A DNA stretch of 64,000 nucleotides. It comes from Gammaproteobacteria bacterium. GTDB taxonomy: Bacteria; Pseudomonadota; Gammaproteobacteria; Competibacterales; Competibacteraceae. Position numbers and translations under genes: made by a program. The notes under the pieces are model-generated. The model did no database searches, had not been told where the DNA came from, and worked only from the letters and a program-made list of their open reading frames with translations. This document shows, piece after piece, positions 25,888-33,623 of this stretch; positions within the stretch are counted from its first letter, which is position 1; each line of letters opens with the position of its first letter. The stretch covers positions 1 to 64,000 of the forward strand of contig JACKMZ010000002.1 in assembly GCA_024235135.1 (NCBI GenBank), given 5' to 3'.

Positions 25888-26520
25888 ATGAAAGGCAAGT
25901 TCATTACCGTAGAAGGCATCGAGGGTGCAGGAAAAACCACGCAACTGGGGTTCATGCAAAACTATCTTCGCCAGCATGGCCTCCCGGTTGCGTTGACCCG
26001 AGAGCCGGGCGGTACGCCGTTGGGCGAACAGCTACGCCATCTGGTATTGCACGCGGGACAGCCGGAGATGAGCGTGGACAGCGAACTGTTGCTGCTGTTC
26101 GCCGCCCGCGCCGAGCATCTGCATCGGGTGATCGGTCCGGCGCTGCTAACCGATACCTGGGTCTTGTGCGATCGTTTCACCGACGCCACTTACGCTTACC
26201 AGGGTGGCGGGCGGGGTATCGCAGCGGAACGCATCGCCTTCCTGGAGCAATGGGTACAGGGTGGATTACGTCCCGATTTGACGCTGCTGTTCGATCTTCC
26301 CGTAGAAGTCGGTCTGGAACGGGCCCGACGGCGGGCGCATTCCGATCGTTTCGAACGCGAAAACCCCAGTTTTTTCGAGCGCGTGCGGCAAACCTATCGT
26401 CAATTAGCGGCGAACGAACCCCATCGCTACCGGGTGATCGATGCCAATCGTCCGGTGGATCAGGTGAGAGCCGACGTTGAGCGCCTGCTCGATACCCTCC
26501 TGGCAAAACCCCGTGACTGA
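25888..26520 (+). CDS. tmk: Thymidylate kinase Tmk, 210 aa
   Basis: The P-loop GIEGAGKT is at residues 10-17, the DR motif is in CDRFTDATYAYQGGGRG, and the lid region carries RARRRAHSDRFE. The enzyme phosphorylates dTMP to dTDP for DNA synthesis. The usual gammaproteobacterial order mltG-tmk-holB is kept except that mltG is missing upstream. Its TGA overlaps the GTG start of holB by eight bases. Confidence 0.97.
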   Translation: MKGKFITVEGIEGAGKTTQLGFMQNYLRQHGLPVALTREPGGTPLGEQLRHLVLHAGQPEMSVDSELLLLFAARAEHLHRVIGPALLTDTWVLCDRFTDATYAYQGGGRGIAAERIAFLEQWVQGGLRPDLTLLFDLPVEVGLERARRRAHSDRFERENPSFFERVRQTYRQLAANEPHRYRVIDANRPVDQVRADVERLLDTLLAKPRD

Positions 26521-27490
26521 AATTCTTCCCTGGCAACGTGGCCCATGGCAAGGCGTTCAGAAGCGCCGCGCCGCAGGCCGCCTACCCCACGCTTTGCTTT
26601 GCAGTGGTGTCGCGGGTCTTGGCAAACTGCGCTTTGCAAATACTCTTGCGCAATCCCTGCTTTGCTCTACACCCGACGGTGCCGGCGGACCCTGCGGGAC
26701 GTGCTGCGGTTGCCGATTGTTTCTCGCCGGGACGCATCCCGATTTCAAGCGTGCCGAGCCGGACGAACCCGGAAAGCCCATCAAGGTCGACTCGATTCGC
26801 GAGTTGTGCGAATTCCTGGCCTACACCAGTCAATACAACGGCTATAAGATCGCCGTGGTCGCGCCGGCCGATCAAATGAACGCCAACGCCGCCAACAGTC
26901 TGCTGAAAACCCTGGAGGAGCCCTCCCCGAACAGCTTGCTGCTCCTGGTCACGGCCTACCCTTCGCGTTTGCTGGCCACCGTCCGCAGCCGTTGCCAGAC
27001 CATCGCCTTCCATGCGCCGCCCCGTTCGGAGGCGGTGAGTTGGTTGGTCTCGCAACGGGCGGGACAGGGCAATCCAGAGTTGCTGCTGAGTTTAAGCGAT
27101 GGCGCTCCCCTCAAGGCGTTGGCCTATGCCGAAGGCGGGCGTCTGGCCAACCGTCTAACCTTGCTGGACAATTATCAACAACTGCTCAACGGCCACCTGG
27201 ACCCCATTCTGGCCGCCGAGAGCTGGGCCAAGGGGGATGTCGCGGAACAGATCCAATGGCTGATCGGCTGGCACATGGATATGATTCGGCTTAAGATAAT
27301 TGTTGATCCTCCACGGCTGCTGAACCCGGATTTACGATCGAAATTGCAGACCATCGCCGCTCGCCACAGCGTCAGAACCTTGTACCGGCGCCTGGACGCG
27401 GCGATGCGCTTGTCGGCGCTGAGCAACACGCCGATCAACACGCAATGGATGCTGGAAACTTTTCTGGCGGGCTGTGCGTCAGGGTCATGA
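26513..27490 (+). CDS. holB: DNA polymerase III delta-prime subunit HolB, 325 aa
   Basis: Start GTG 26513 gives MTEILPWQRGPWQGV, the usual HolB opening, and overlaps the end of tmk. The clamp-loader AAA+ fold has a degenerate Walker A (SGVAGLGKLRFA) as in other delta-prime subunits, and a four-Cys zinc module (Cys in LLCSTPD and then CGTCCGC). PADQMNANAANSLLKTLEEP and LLATVRSRCQTIAF are the conserved stator blocks. Part of the tmk-holB-pilZ-tatD block. Confidence 0.95.
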   Translation: MTEILPWQRGPWQGVQKRRAAGRLPHALLCSGVAGLGKLRFANTLAQSLLCSTPDGAGGPCGTCCGCRLFLAGTHPDFKRAEPDEPGKPIKVDSIRELCEFLAYTSQYNGYKIAVVAPADQMNANAANSLLKTLEEPSPNSLLLLVTAYPSRLLATVRSRCQTIAFHAPPRSEAVSWLVSQRAGQGNPELLLSLSDGAPLKALAYAEGGRLANRLTLLDNYQQLLNGHLDPILAAESWAKGDVAEQIQWLIGWHMDMIRLKIIVDPPRLLNPDLRSKLQTIAARHSVRTLYRRLDAAMRLSALSNTPINTQWMLETFLAGCASGS

Positions 27491-27515
27491 CGGCCCGTAA
27501 CGGAGGTTGACGATA

Positions 27516-27869
27516 ATGATGACACCCAAAGCTCCCAAGCAGGGGGTCATGTCTCTGGTCATCCGGGACAAGACCATGCTGATGGCCGCTTATATGCCTT
27601 ACCTCAAAAATGGTGGCATCTTCATCCCCACCGACCGGTCCTTCGAACTGGGTGACGAAGTTTTTTTGTTGCTGACCCTGATGGATGATCCCCAGCGTTA
27701 TCCCGTTACCGGCAAGGTCGTCTGGATCACGCCACGGGGTGCGCTCGGCGGGCGCCCGGCAGGCATCGGCATCCAATTCGGCGGCATCGAAGGCGGGTTG
27801 GTGCAGAAGAAGATCGAAACCTATCTGGCCGGCGCACATAAATCGGAGCGCACGACCCACACCATGTGA
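27516..27869 (+). CDS. pilZ: PilZ domain protein of the type IV pilus PilZ class, 117 aa
   Basis: GGAGG nine bases before ATG 27516 supports the start. The order holB-pilZ-tatD and the sequence (YMPYLKNGGIFIPTDRSFEL, VTGKVVWITPRGALGGRPAG, GIGIQFGG) match the pilus-assembly PilZ of Pseudomonas and Xanthomonas. This class lacks the RxxxR c-di-GMP motif, and none is seen here; it works with PilB/FimX by protein contacts. Confidence 0.92.
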   Translation: MMTPKAPKQGVMSLVIRDKTMLMAAYMPYLKNGGIFIPTDRSFELGDEVFLLLTLMDDPQRYPVTGKVVWITPRGALGGRPAGIGIQFGGIEGGLVQKKIETYLAGAHKSERTTHTM

Positions 27870-27926
27870 ACCCGGATGCTCTTCCCGATGTCCCACGGCT
27901 GTGCACCGGACTCTCCTCAATCCATC

Positions 27927-28697
27927 ATGTTGGTCGACTCCCACTGTCATCTGGATCGTCTCGATCTGAAACCTTTTCAAAGTCAACTGCGCAACGCACT
28001 GGCCGCGGCCGAAGCGCATGGCGTGCGTCACTTCCTCTGCGTGGGCATCACCCTGGAAGACTGGCCGGCGATGCTCCGGCAAGTGCAAGAATTCGCTCAA
28101 GTCAGCACCTCGATCGGAGTGCATCCCAGCGCCAAGAACGCCCGGCCGCCCGATTTCGACAAATTGCGGCGCCTAGCCGAACATCCCAAGGTGGTCGCCA
28201 TCGGCGAGACGGGACTCGATTATTTTCACGATCAGGAAAAAGACCGTCAGCACGGGTGGTTGCGTACCCAGATCGCAGTGGCGAAAGCCGTCGCCAAGCC
28301 ATTGATCATCCATACCCGAAACGCCCGCGAAGACACGCTGCGTCTGCTCAAGGAAGAGCGGGCCGAGGAAATCGGGGGCGTTATCCATTGCTTCAGCGAG
28401 GACTGGGACGCGGCTGTGCGTTTCATGGATTTGAATTTCGCGATTTCCCTATCCGGCATCGTGACCTTCAAGAACGCCAAGACCTTGCATGAGGTAGCCC
28501 GACGCTTGCCTGCCGACCGCTTGCTGGTCGAGACGGATTCGCCGTATCTGGCCCCGGAGCCGCACCGCGGCAAGAGCAATCAGCCCGCCTGGGTACGCCA
28601 TGTCGCCGCGGCTGTAGCCCGTTTGCGCGACGTGCCGCTGGATCGGATCGCCGAAACCACTACCGCCAATTACTTTCGCTTGTTCGGCCGCTCATGA
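27927..28697 (+). CDS. TatD family metal-dependent deoxyribonuclease, 256 aa
   Basis: The start at 27927 gives MLVDSHCHLDRLD, the family opening; earlier ATGs at 27876 and 27888 lack a ribosome-binding site. Metal ligands are visible in DSHCHLD, GETGLDYF, LIIHTRNA, VIHCFSED and ETDSPYLAPEPHRG. TatD/YcfH enzymes are 3'-5' DNases or phosphoesterases involved in DNA repair. It overlaps the nudix gene by ATGA. Confidence 0.93.
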   Translation: MLVDSHCHLDRLDLKPFQSQLRNALAAAEAHGVRHFLCVGITLEDWPAMLRQVQEFAQVSTSIGVHPSAKNARPPDFDKLRRLAEHPKVVAIGETGLDYFHDQEKDRQHGWLRTQIAVAKAVAKPLIIHTRNAREDTLRLLKEERAEEIGGVIHCFSEDWDAAVRFMDLNFAISLSGIVTFKNAKTLHEVARRLPADRLLVETDSPYLAPEPHRGKSNQPAWVRHVAAAVARLRDVPLDRIAETTTANYFRLFGRS

Positions 28698-29317
28698 ATT
28701 CCGAATCCCTGCGGCAATGGATACGCCAGCGCCTGTTGGCAACCACGAATCCCAGCCCGGTACCGGGTGACTTCGCTGTTTCCGGCCTGGCGAGGGACGA
28801 TTCCAAGTCCCTCAAGCCAGCCGCCGTGCTGGTGCCCCTGGTGGACAGGCCCACCGGGTTTACCGTATTGCTGACCCAACGCACCGAGCATCTGGATAAC
28901 CACGCCGGGCAGATCAGTTTCCCCGGTGGGCGCATGGAGGATCACGACCCGACCCCCATAGACACGGCCTTACGCGAAACCGAGGAGGAAATCGGCCTGC
29001 ACCGGCGGCATGTGGAAGTGATAGGCCGAATGGACGATTACCAAACCATCACCGGTTTTCTGGTCACACCGATCATCGGCCTGGTCGAGCCCAATTTCGC
29101 GTTGACGCTGGACACCTTCGAGGTGGCCGAAGTGTTTGAAGTCCCCCTGGACTTCGTACTCGACCCGGCGCATCACCAACGCCATCGGGTGGAGTATCGC
29201 GGCCAGCCTCGCGCCTATTACGTCATTCCCTATGAAAACCGTCATATCTGGGGCGCCACGGCAGCGATGTTGGTGAATCTCGCCGACAAACTGGCCGGCT
29301 ACCCGCTGATTTCCTGA
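28694..29317 (+). CDS. NUDIX hydrolase, CoA pyrophosphatase (NudL/YeaB-like), 207 aa
   Basis: The CoA-type upstream motif LTQRTEHLDNHAGQISFPGG joins directly to the Nudix box GGRMEDHDP...RETEEEIGL. Together they define CoA diphosphatases that hydrolyse CoA or acyl-CoA to 4'-phosphopantetheine and 3',5'-ADP. Length is normal for NudL. Its ATG overlaps the tatD stop by four bases. Confidence 0.9.
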   Translation: MNSESLRQWIRQRLLATTNPSPVPGDFAVSGLARDDSKSLKPAAVLVPLVDRPTGFTVLLTQRTEHLDNHAGQISFPGGRMEDHDPTPIDTALRETEEEIGLHRRHVEVIGRMDDYQTITGFLVTPIIGLVEPNFALTLDTFEVAEVFEVPLDFVLDPAHHQRHRVEYRGQPRAYYVIPYENRHIWGATAAMLVNLADKLAGYPLIS

Positions 29318-29333
29318 GGCATCCTCTCCCGGT

Positions 29334-30218
29334 ATGACGACACTCCTGGAGGTCCGGGATCTAGTCAAACACTTTCGCGGTGTCAAAGCGGTCGATGGCA
29401 TCAGTTTCGGCATCACGCCGGGCATTTGTTTCGGCCTGTTGGGCCCGAACGGCGCCGGCAAAACGACCACGGTAGAGTTGTTGGAAGGGATTACCCAGCC
29501 CACCCGCGGCGCGATACGCTACAAAGGAGAAGCATTAGGCCCGCGCTTCCGCGCCGAAGCCGGCATCATGTTTCAGAACACCGCCCTGCAGGATTTCATT
29601 ACCGCCCGTGAAACCCTGACCTTGTTCCATCGCTTCTACGACCATACGCAGCCCTTGCGGCAATTGATCGATATCTGCGCGCTGCAGGAATTTCTCGATC
29701 GCGATACCCGTAAACTGTCCGGTGGACAACGCCAGCGCCTGTTGCTCGCCATCGCTCTCCTCAACGACCCGCAGATTCTCTTCCTGGACGAACCGACGAC
29801 CGGCCTCGATCCCCAGGCGCGACGCAATTTCTGGGACTTGGTGCATACCATCAAGGCCCAGGGCAAAACCCTGGTACTCACCACTCACTATATGGAAGAA
29901 GCCTACAACCTTTGTGATGAAATCGCGATCATGGATCATGGCAAAATCATCGCCCAAGGCAACCCTAAAGCCCTGTTGATCGAGCATTTCAACGAAGTCG
30001 TGATCCATCTGCCGGGTAATCCTCTGCCAGCGGATTCCTCCGTTCTCGGCTTGAGCGTGATGGCCCAACGCGATGGCGTGGACATTCTGACCAGCGACGT
30101 CAACGCCTCCCTACGCCATTTGCTGGAACTGGGCGTTTCCCTGGAGCATCTGCAGGTACGACCGCGCACTCTGGAGGATTTGTTCCTGGAATTGACCGGC
30201 AAGGAATTAAGGAATTGA
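29334..30218 (+). CDS. ABC transporter ATP-binding protein, 294 aa
   Basis: All ABC motifs are in place: Walker A GPNGAGKT (37-44), signature LSGGQ (128-132), Walker B ILFLDEP (D152, E153) and the H-loop in TTHYMEEA. The C-terminal 80 residues form a DrrA/CcmA-like regulatory extension (HLPGNPLPADSSVLGL). It pairs with the permease four bases downstream to form an ABC-2 exporter. The substrate is unknown. Confidence 0.95.
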   Translation: MTTLLEVRDLVKHFRGVKAVDGISFGITPGICFGLLGPNGAGKTTTVELLEGITQPTRGAIRYKGEALGPRFRAEAGIMFQNTALQDFITARETLTLFHRFYDHTQPLRQLIDICALQEFLDRDTRKLSGGQRQRLLLAIALLNDPQILFLDEPTTGLDPQARRNFWDLVHTIKAQGKTLVLTTHYMEEAYNLCDEIAIMDHGKIIAQGNPKALLIEHFNEVVIHLPGNPLPADSSVLGLSVMAQRDGVDILTSDVNASLRHLLELGVSLEHLQVRPRTLEDLFLELTGKELRN

Positions 30219-30222
30219 GGTC

Positions 30223-31227
30223 TTGAAATTACGTCGATTTTGGGCCGTATTCGTTGCCCGTAACTTAGAATTCCTACGCGATCGCTCCTCGTTAGCCTGG
30301 AATATCGTGTTTCCCGCCTTACTGGTCATGGGCTTCGCATTCGCCTTTTCCGGCAATCGCCTGGACCTCTACCGGGTCGGCGTCATTGGGGAACAAAGCC
30401 ACTGGCCGGACAACGCGTTTCTCGCCACCCATTACATTCGCTTTATTCCCGTGCAGAACGCGGAGCAGGCGATCGTCAAGGTCGAACGCCACCAATTGGA
30501 TATGTTGGTCGATCCCGCCACGCAACGCTATTGGATCAACGACAGCGCGCCCAACGGCTACATGGTGGAAAGGGTATTGCGCGGCAGCGGTGGAGCGGCC
30601 TTCCACAAGCAGGCGGTCAGTGGACAGGAAATCCGTTATGTGGATTGGGTGGTACCCGGCGTCCTGGCCATGAACATGATGTTCAGTTGTTTATACGGCG
30701 TCGGCCATGTGCTGGTTCGCTATCGGAAGAACCAGGTGCTGAAACGCTTCAAGGCGACCCCATTGACCGCTTTCGAGTTCCTCGCCGCCCAAGTGATGTC
30801 GCGTTTATGGCTCGTCGTCACGGCGTCTTTTCTGGTCTATCTGGGCACCGATCTTTTCGTCGGCTTCGCCATGTTCGGCAGTTATTGGAATTTGTTGCTA
30901 ATCTGTATTCTCGGCGCCATCAGTCTGATCAGCCTGGGCTTGGTGGTAGCGGCGCGAATTTCCAGCGATGAATTGGCCAGCGGCCTGCTCAATGTAATCA
31001 GTTGGCCCATGATGTTCCTTTCGGGAGTCTGGTTTTCCCTGGATGGCTTGAATCCCTGGCTGCAAAAGCTCGCGTTGTTCTTTCCGCTCACCCACCTAAT
31101 CGAGGGGGCACGGGCCATTATGATTGACGGGGCTGGATTGGCCGATATTAGCGGGCATCTTGTCGTACTGGCGGCCATGAGCGCGTTTTTTCTGGCGCTC
31201 GGCGCTTATGGCTTTCGTTGGGAATAG
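30223..31227 (+). CDS. ABC-2 type transporter permease, 334 aa
   Basis: A TTG start four bases after the ATPase gene gives MKLRRFWAVFVARNLEFLRD. One N-terminal span (IVFPALLVMGFAFAFSG) is followed by an extracytoplasmic part of about 110 residues and five C-terminal spans, with DWVVPGVLAMNMMFSCLYGV and MMFLSGVWFSLDGLNPWLQK typical of ABC-2 permeases such as DrrB/YhhJ. The TAG stop abuts, with no base between, the stop of the convergent kaiB gene. Confidence 0.93.
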   Translation: MKLRRFWAVFVARNLEFLRDRSSLAWNIVFPALLVMGFAFAFSGNRLDLYRVGVIGEQSHWPDNAFLATHYIRFIPVQNAEQAIVKVERHQLDMLVDPATQRYWINDSAPNGYMVERVLRGSGGAAFHKQAVSGQEIRYVDWVVPGVLAMNMMFSCLYGVGHVLVRYRKNQVLKRFKATPLTAFEFLAAQVMSRLWLVVTASFLVYLGTDLFVGFAMFGSYWNLLLICILGAISLISLGLVVAARISSDELASGLLNVISWPMMFLSGVWFSLDGLNPWLQKLALFFPLTHLIEGARAIMIDGAGLADISGHLVVLAAMSAFFLALGAYGFRWE

Positions 31228-31566
31228 TTATCGATCACCGCGCCATCTCCGCCATCGCGGATATACGCTCAAATGATCCCCCTTATTTAGGGGATTTTCT
31301 GACGGCAATTTCAACTTTTCCAATACCTCCTGGGTATTGGACAAATCACCGAAAAGTCGCCGCGCGGGTCCGGGAAGAACCTTGGTCAGCATCGGCACCG
31401 CCAATACCCTACCCATCAGGGCCGCATTCGGCTCCAACAAGACGTCAATGATTTGTAGATCACAATACCCTTTCAGATGATCGATGAGTCGCCGCACGCA
31501 GGCGATAGCGTATTCGCTACGGCGACTTTTCCCGGCAACATACAATTTCAGCAGATACCCGCCCAC
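31228..31566 (-). CDS. kaiB: Solitary KaiB-domain protein, 112 aa
   Basis: The thioredoxin-like KaiB fold is clear: YLLKLYVAGKSRRSEYA, DLQIIDVLLEPNAALMGRVL, AVPMLTKVLPGPARRLFGDL and a final helix. In cyanobacteria KaiB switches fold and binds KaiC in the circadian oscillator; non-cyanobacterial KaiB/KaiC pairs act in stress responses. No kaiA or kaiC lies in this window. The GTG start has AGGGGG nine bases upstream and an in-frame TAA just before it. The C-terminal 25 residues are basic and aromatic (SVYPRWRRWRGDR), unlike the acidic tail of cyanobacterial KaiB. Confidence 0.85.
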   Translation of the reverse strand: MGGYLLKLYVAGKSRRSEYAIACVRRLIDHLKGYCDLQIIDVLLEPNAALMGRVLAVPMLTKVLPGPARRLFGDLSNTQEVLEKLKLPSENPLNKGDHLSVYPRWRRWRGDR

Positions 31567-31583
31567 TTAGACACGCCCCCTAA

Positions 31584-31606
31584 TTGTTGTCTCTATAAGA
31601 CAACAA
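31584..31606. promoter_or_regulatory. Perfect 9-bp palindrome upstream of kaiB
   Basis: TTGTTGTCT (31584-31592) and AGACAACAA (31598-31606) are exact inverted copies around a CTATA spacer. The palindrome lies 18 to 40 bases before the kaiB start on the minus strand. It could be an operator for a dimeric repressor or a hairpin at the 5' end of the mRNA. Confidence 0.5.
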
Positions 31607-31939
31607 CCAGGAACACCGGAAAATCCCGTGGATTACGTACGTATTAATACATAGCGAGCGTTACCGGCATAGTCTTGTTGCGTCCGCGATAACAACGGGA
31701 ATAGACATAGGGATCGCGTTACCCCTGAAACGGAGGGCGCGAAAAAATTCGACAGTCACAAAAACAATAAACGTCCACCAAATTAACCTTTCGAGGAAAA
31801 TCTCTGGCTTACTCAACATGATACGGAGAATGGCAGCCGGAAATATTATTATCGCCTCCGGGTCATAGGGGCGTTATTACTCACTACCGCGTAAATCGTT
31901 GACGAGACCCTCTTTAACAAAGATTTTTCAACTCAGATA

Positions 31940-31968
31940 TTGACCTATGCAGAGTATTAGAATAGAAA
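31940..31968 (+). promoter_or_regulatory. Sigma70-like promoter of the H-NS-like gene
   Basis: TTGACC at 31940-31945 and TAGAAA at 31963-31968 are separated by 17 bases, about 80 bases before the ATG. The -35 box matches consensus in five of six positions, the -10 box in four. Confidence 0.45.
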
Positions 31969-32047
31969 TGTACCTGGAACTAACTTAGATAAACACATTC
32001 ACGAGTGATACTTTGTTAACACGAGTGGCTTTTTCAAGAGGTGAGCG

Positions 32048-32368
32048 ATGATTAGTATCGATGATCTAAAAGACATGTCCATCGAGGCGTTGCAGGGCCT
32101 GATCACGAATGCACAGGACCTGGTCAGCCAATACGAGAAGGACAAGAAGAAAGACGTCATTAAGAAAATTCAGGCGTTGGCCGCATCGGTAAACCTGAAT
32201 GTCGAGGTTAAGGAAACTGAAAAAGCCCTAAAGCCGACGGCGAAAGGCGTGGTGAAGTACATGAATCCCGAGAACTCGAAACAGACCTGGACAGGTCGAG
32301 GCAAACGGCCGAAATGGCTGAACGAAGCTTTGGATGCAGGCAAAACGCTAGATGATCTCATGGCATGA
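32048..32368 (+). CDS. H-NS family nucleoid protein, 106 aa
   Basis: The N-terminal helix region (EALQGLITNAQDLVSQYEK) and Lys-rich linker lead to the H-NS DNA-binding motif TWTGRGKRPKW at residues 80-90, close to the consensus TWTGRGRxPxW. Such proteins bind AT-rich DNA and silence acquired genes. AGAGGTGAG before the ATG is a strong ribosome-binding site. The gene lies beside AT-rich DNA and unusual neighbours. Confidence 0.92.
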   Translation: MISIDDLKDMSIEALQGLITNAQDLVSQYEKDKKKDVIKKIQALAASVNLNVEVKETEKALKPTAKGVVKYMNPENSKQTWTGRGKRPKWLNEALDAGKTLDDLMA

Positions 32369-32440
32369 CTAATCCGAGTGGGACTCCCCAATTGCCCAGG
32401 ATTGAAATCCTTTAGAATCTCCATTTGAGGAGTAAAGCCA

Positions 32441-33025
32441 ATGCCTGCTAAGAAGGCTACCACCACGTCTACAACGGCCAAGAAAACGGTCGCCAAGAAA
32501 GCGGAAACCACGACCGCCACTAAGCCCGTCGACGCACAACCTGCGGCTTCTCGAAGCGCGACCGCACCGACTCCGGCCACGGCGCCCGAAGTGGCCAAGG
32601 CTTCCGCTGAACCCGCGGTCGCAGCGACAAAACCGCCCGGAGCCGACGCGATAGTGGCTGATAAAAAAGCCCCCGCTAAGCAAGCTTCCGCTTCGAAACC
32701 CACCACGGGAAAGAGAAGCGCCGGCAGTGCGACGGCTGCAAAAAAGCCCAGTACTCCGAGGAAGACAGCGAAGGTGACTCAGGTTGTCGCCAAGGTGGAT
32801 GTGGGTTTTGGCAATGCGATTTTCATTCGTGGAGAAGGTCCTGGATTAAGCTGGGAGAAAGGCGTTCCCATGGATAATTCTGGTTCGGATGAATGGTCCT
32901 GGTCTACCAAAACAGCCAAATCAGCGATCGTTTTGAAGTTCCTTATCAATGACGAAATCTGGGCGCAGGGCGATAACTGCACGGCAACGCCTGGAGAAAC
33001 TACAGTATTAACGCCGTCATTTTGA
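32441..33025 (+). CDS. Lys/Ala-rich histone-H1-like tail fused to a small beta domain, 194 aa
   Basis: Residues 1-110 are low complexity, made of Lys, Ala, Thr, Pro and Ser (TAKKTVAKKAETTTATK; KKPSTPRKTAK), similar to bacterial histone H1-like or AlgP-type tails that bind DNA. Residues 115-194 form a folded, Trp-rich beta domain (VDVGFGNAIFIRGEGPGLSW; SDEWSWSTKT; EIWAQGDN) resembling a CBM20/48-like immunoglobulin sandwich. The combination probably joins nucleic-acid or polyanion binding to a second ligand. It follows the H-NS-like gene by 72 bases. GAGGAG nine bases before the ATG supports the start. Family name not known to me. Confidence 0.7.
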   Translation: MPAKKATTTSTTAKKTVAKKAETTTATKPVDAQPAASRSATAPTPATAPEVAKASAEPAVAATKPPGADAIVADKKAPAKQASASKPTTGKRSAGSATAAKKPSTPRKTAKVTQVVAKVDVGFGNAIFIRGEGPGLSWEKGVPMDNSGSDEWSWSTKTAKSAIVLKFLINDEIWAQGDNCTATPGETTVLTPSF

Positions 33026-33051
33026 CGACCTAAGCCCGACAAACCGAAGCC

Positions 33052-33070
33052 CTGTCGCCTCAAGCGACAG
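33052..33070 (+). terminator. Stem-loop after the Lys/Ala-rich gene
   Basis: CTGTCGC (33052-33058) pairs with GCGACAG (33064-33070) over a CTCAA loop, 27 bases past the stop. A competing outer pairing GCCCTGT/ACAGGGC is possible. There is no T tract. Confidence 0.35.
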
Positions 33071-33101
33071 TACAGGGCGGGCAAGGCCGGTTGACCCCGC
33101 G

Positions 33102-33140
33102 AGGCTGAGATCGTAAGTACTCAGCCTTTCTCAATTTTTA
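33102..33140 (+). terminator. Rho-independent-like terminator
   Basis: AGGCTGAG (33102-33109) and CTCAGCCT (33120-33127) form an eight-base-pair stem with a ten-base loop, followed by TTCTCAATTTTT. It probably ends the H-NS/Lys-rich transcript. Confidence 0.5.
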
Positions 33141-33623
33141 CGGGATGCTCATTCTTTTCGAATAGGCCGCCACTGACGATTTCGAACCGCAAAGGGAATA
33201 TGGGTTCTCGTGGCGTTAAACAACGCCCATCACTCGGAAAACCCTAACCGGTCGCACTTGTAACGCCCGCTGGCAAGGGTACCCTGGAAGTTATCGGCCT
33301 CAAACCGATGGCGGGAGACAATAACAAACGCCCTACCTGCGTGTCCCTAGCGTGGCCTCCTAGTCATAGGGGGTGTGCATCCTCTGTTCTTTCCTGCAGT
33401 TCTTTCTTTTCCGCTCGTTAATGAGCACTGAGGCAGGGCCCTGTTTTTCCCAGCCTGCGATAGGTTTCGGAATCACCCACTGTACAATGCCGTGAGACTT
33501 TTTCCGGTAGAACCACAAGCCCCTGATCTCTAAATAATACTTTGCTCTTTTCCTTGTCGTGTGATGCTCCGGCGCCCTTTGCCCCTTGCTGTTGTCCGCT
33601 TATTGAGATCCCAGGAACAGGTA
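33141..33623. other. Intergenic region without supported gene, about 480 bp
   Basis: The stretch between the terminator and the serine hydrolase has no family-like frame. A small 71-codon minus-strand frame at 33418-33633 has no recognisable feature. It may contain promoters or a small RNA, but nothing specific can be named. Confidence 0.35.

Larger units (their letters stand above)
31567..32047. other. AT-rich divergent intergenic region, 481 bp
   Basis: The region is visibly richer in A and T than its neighbours and has no credible gene. It holds the kaiB palindrome at its left end and a sigma70-like promoter for the H-NS-like gene at its right end. High AT content before an hns-type gene fits autoregulation through curved DNA (inference). 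Confidence 0.55.

Noticed and set aside
33165..33200. T-loop-like sequence (TTCGAACCGC) in the intergenic region
   Set aside because: No acceptor, D or anticodon arm can be folded around it, so it is not a tRNA or tmRNA end.
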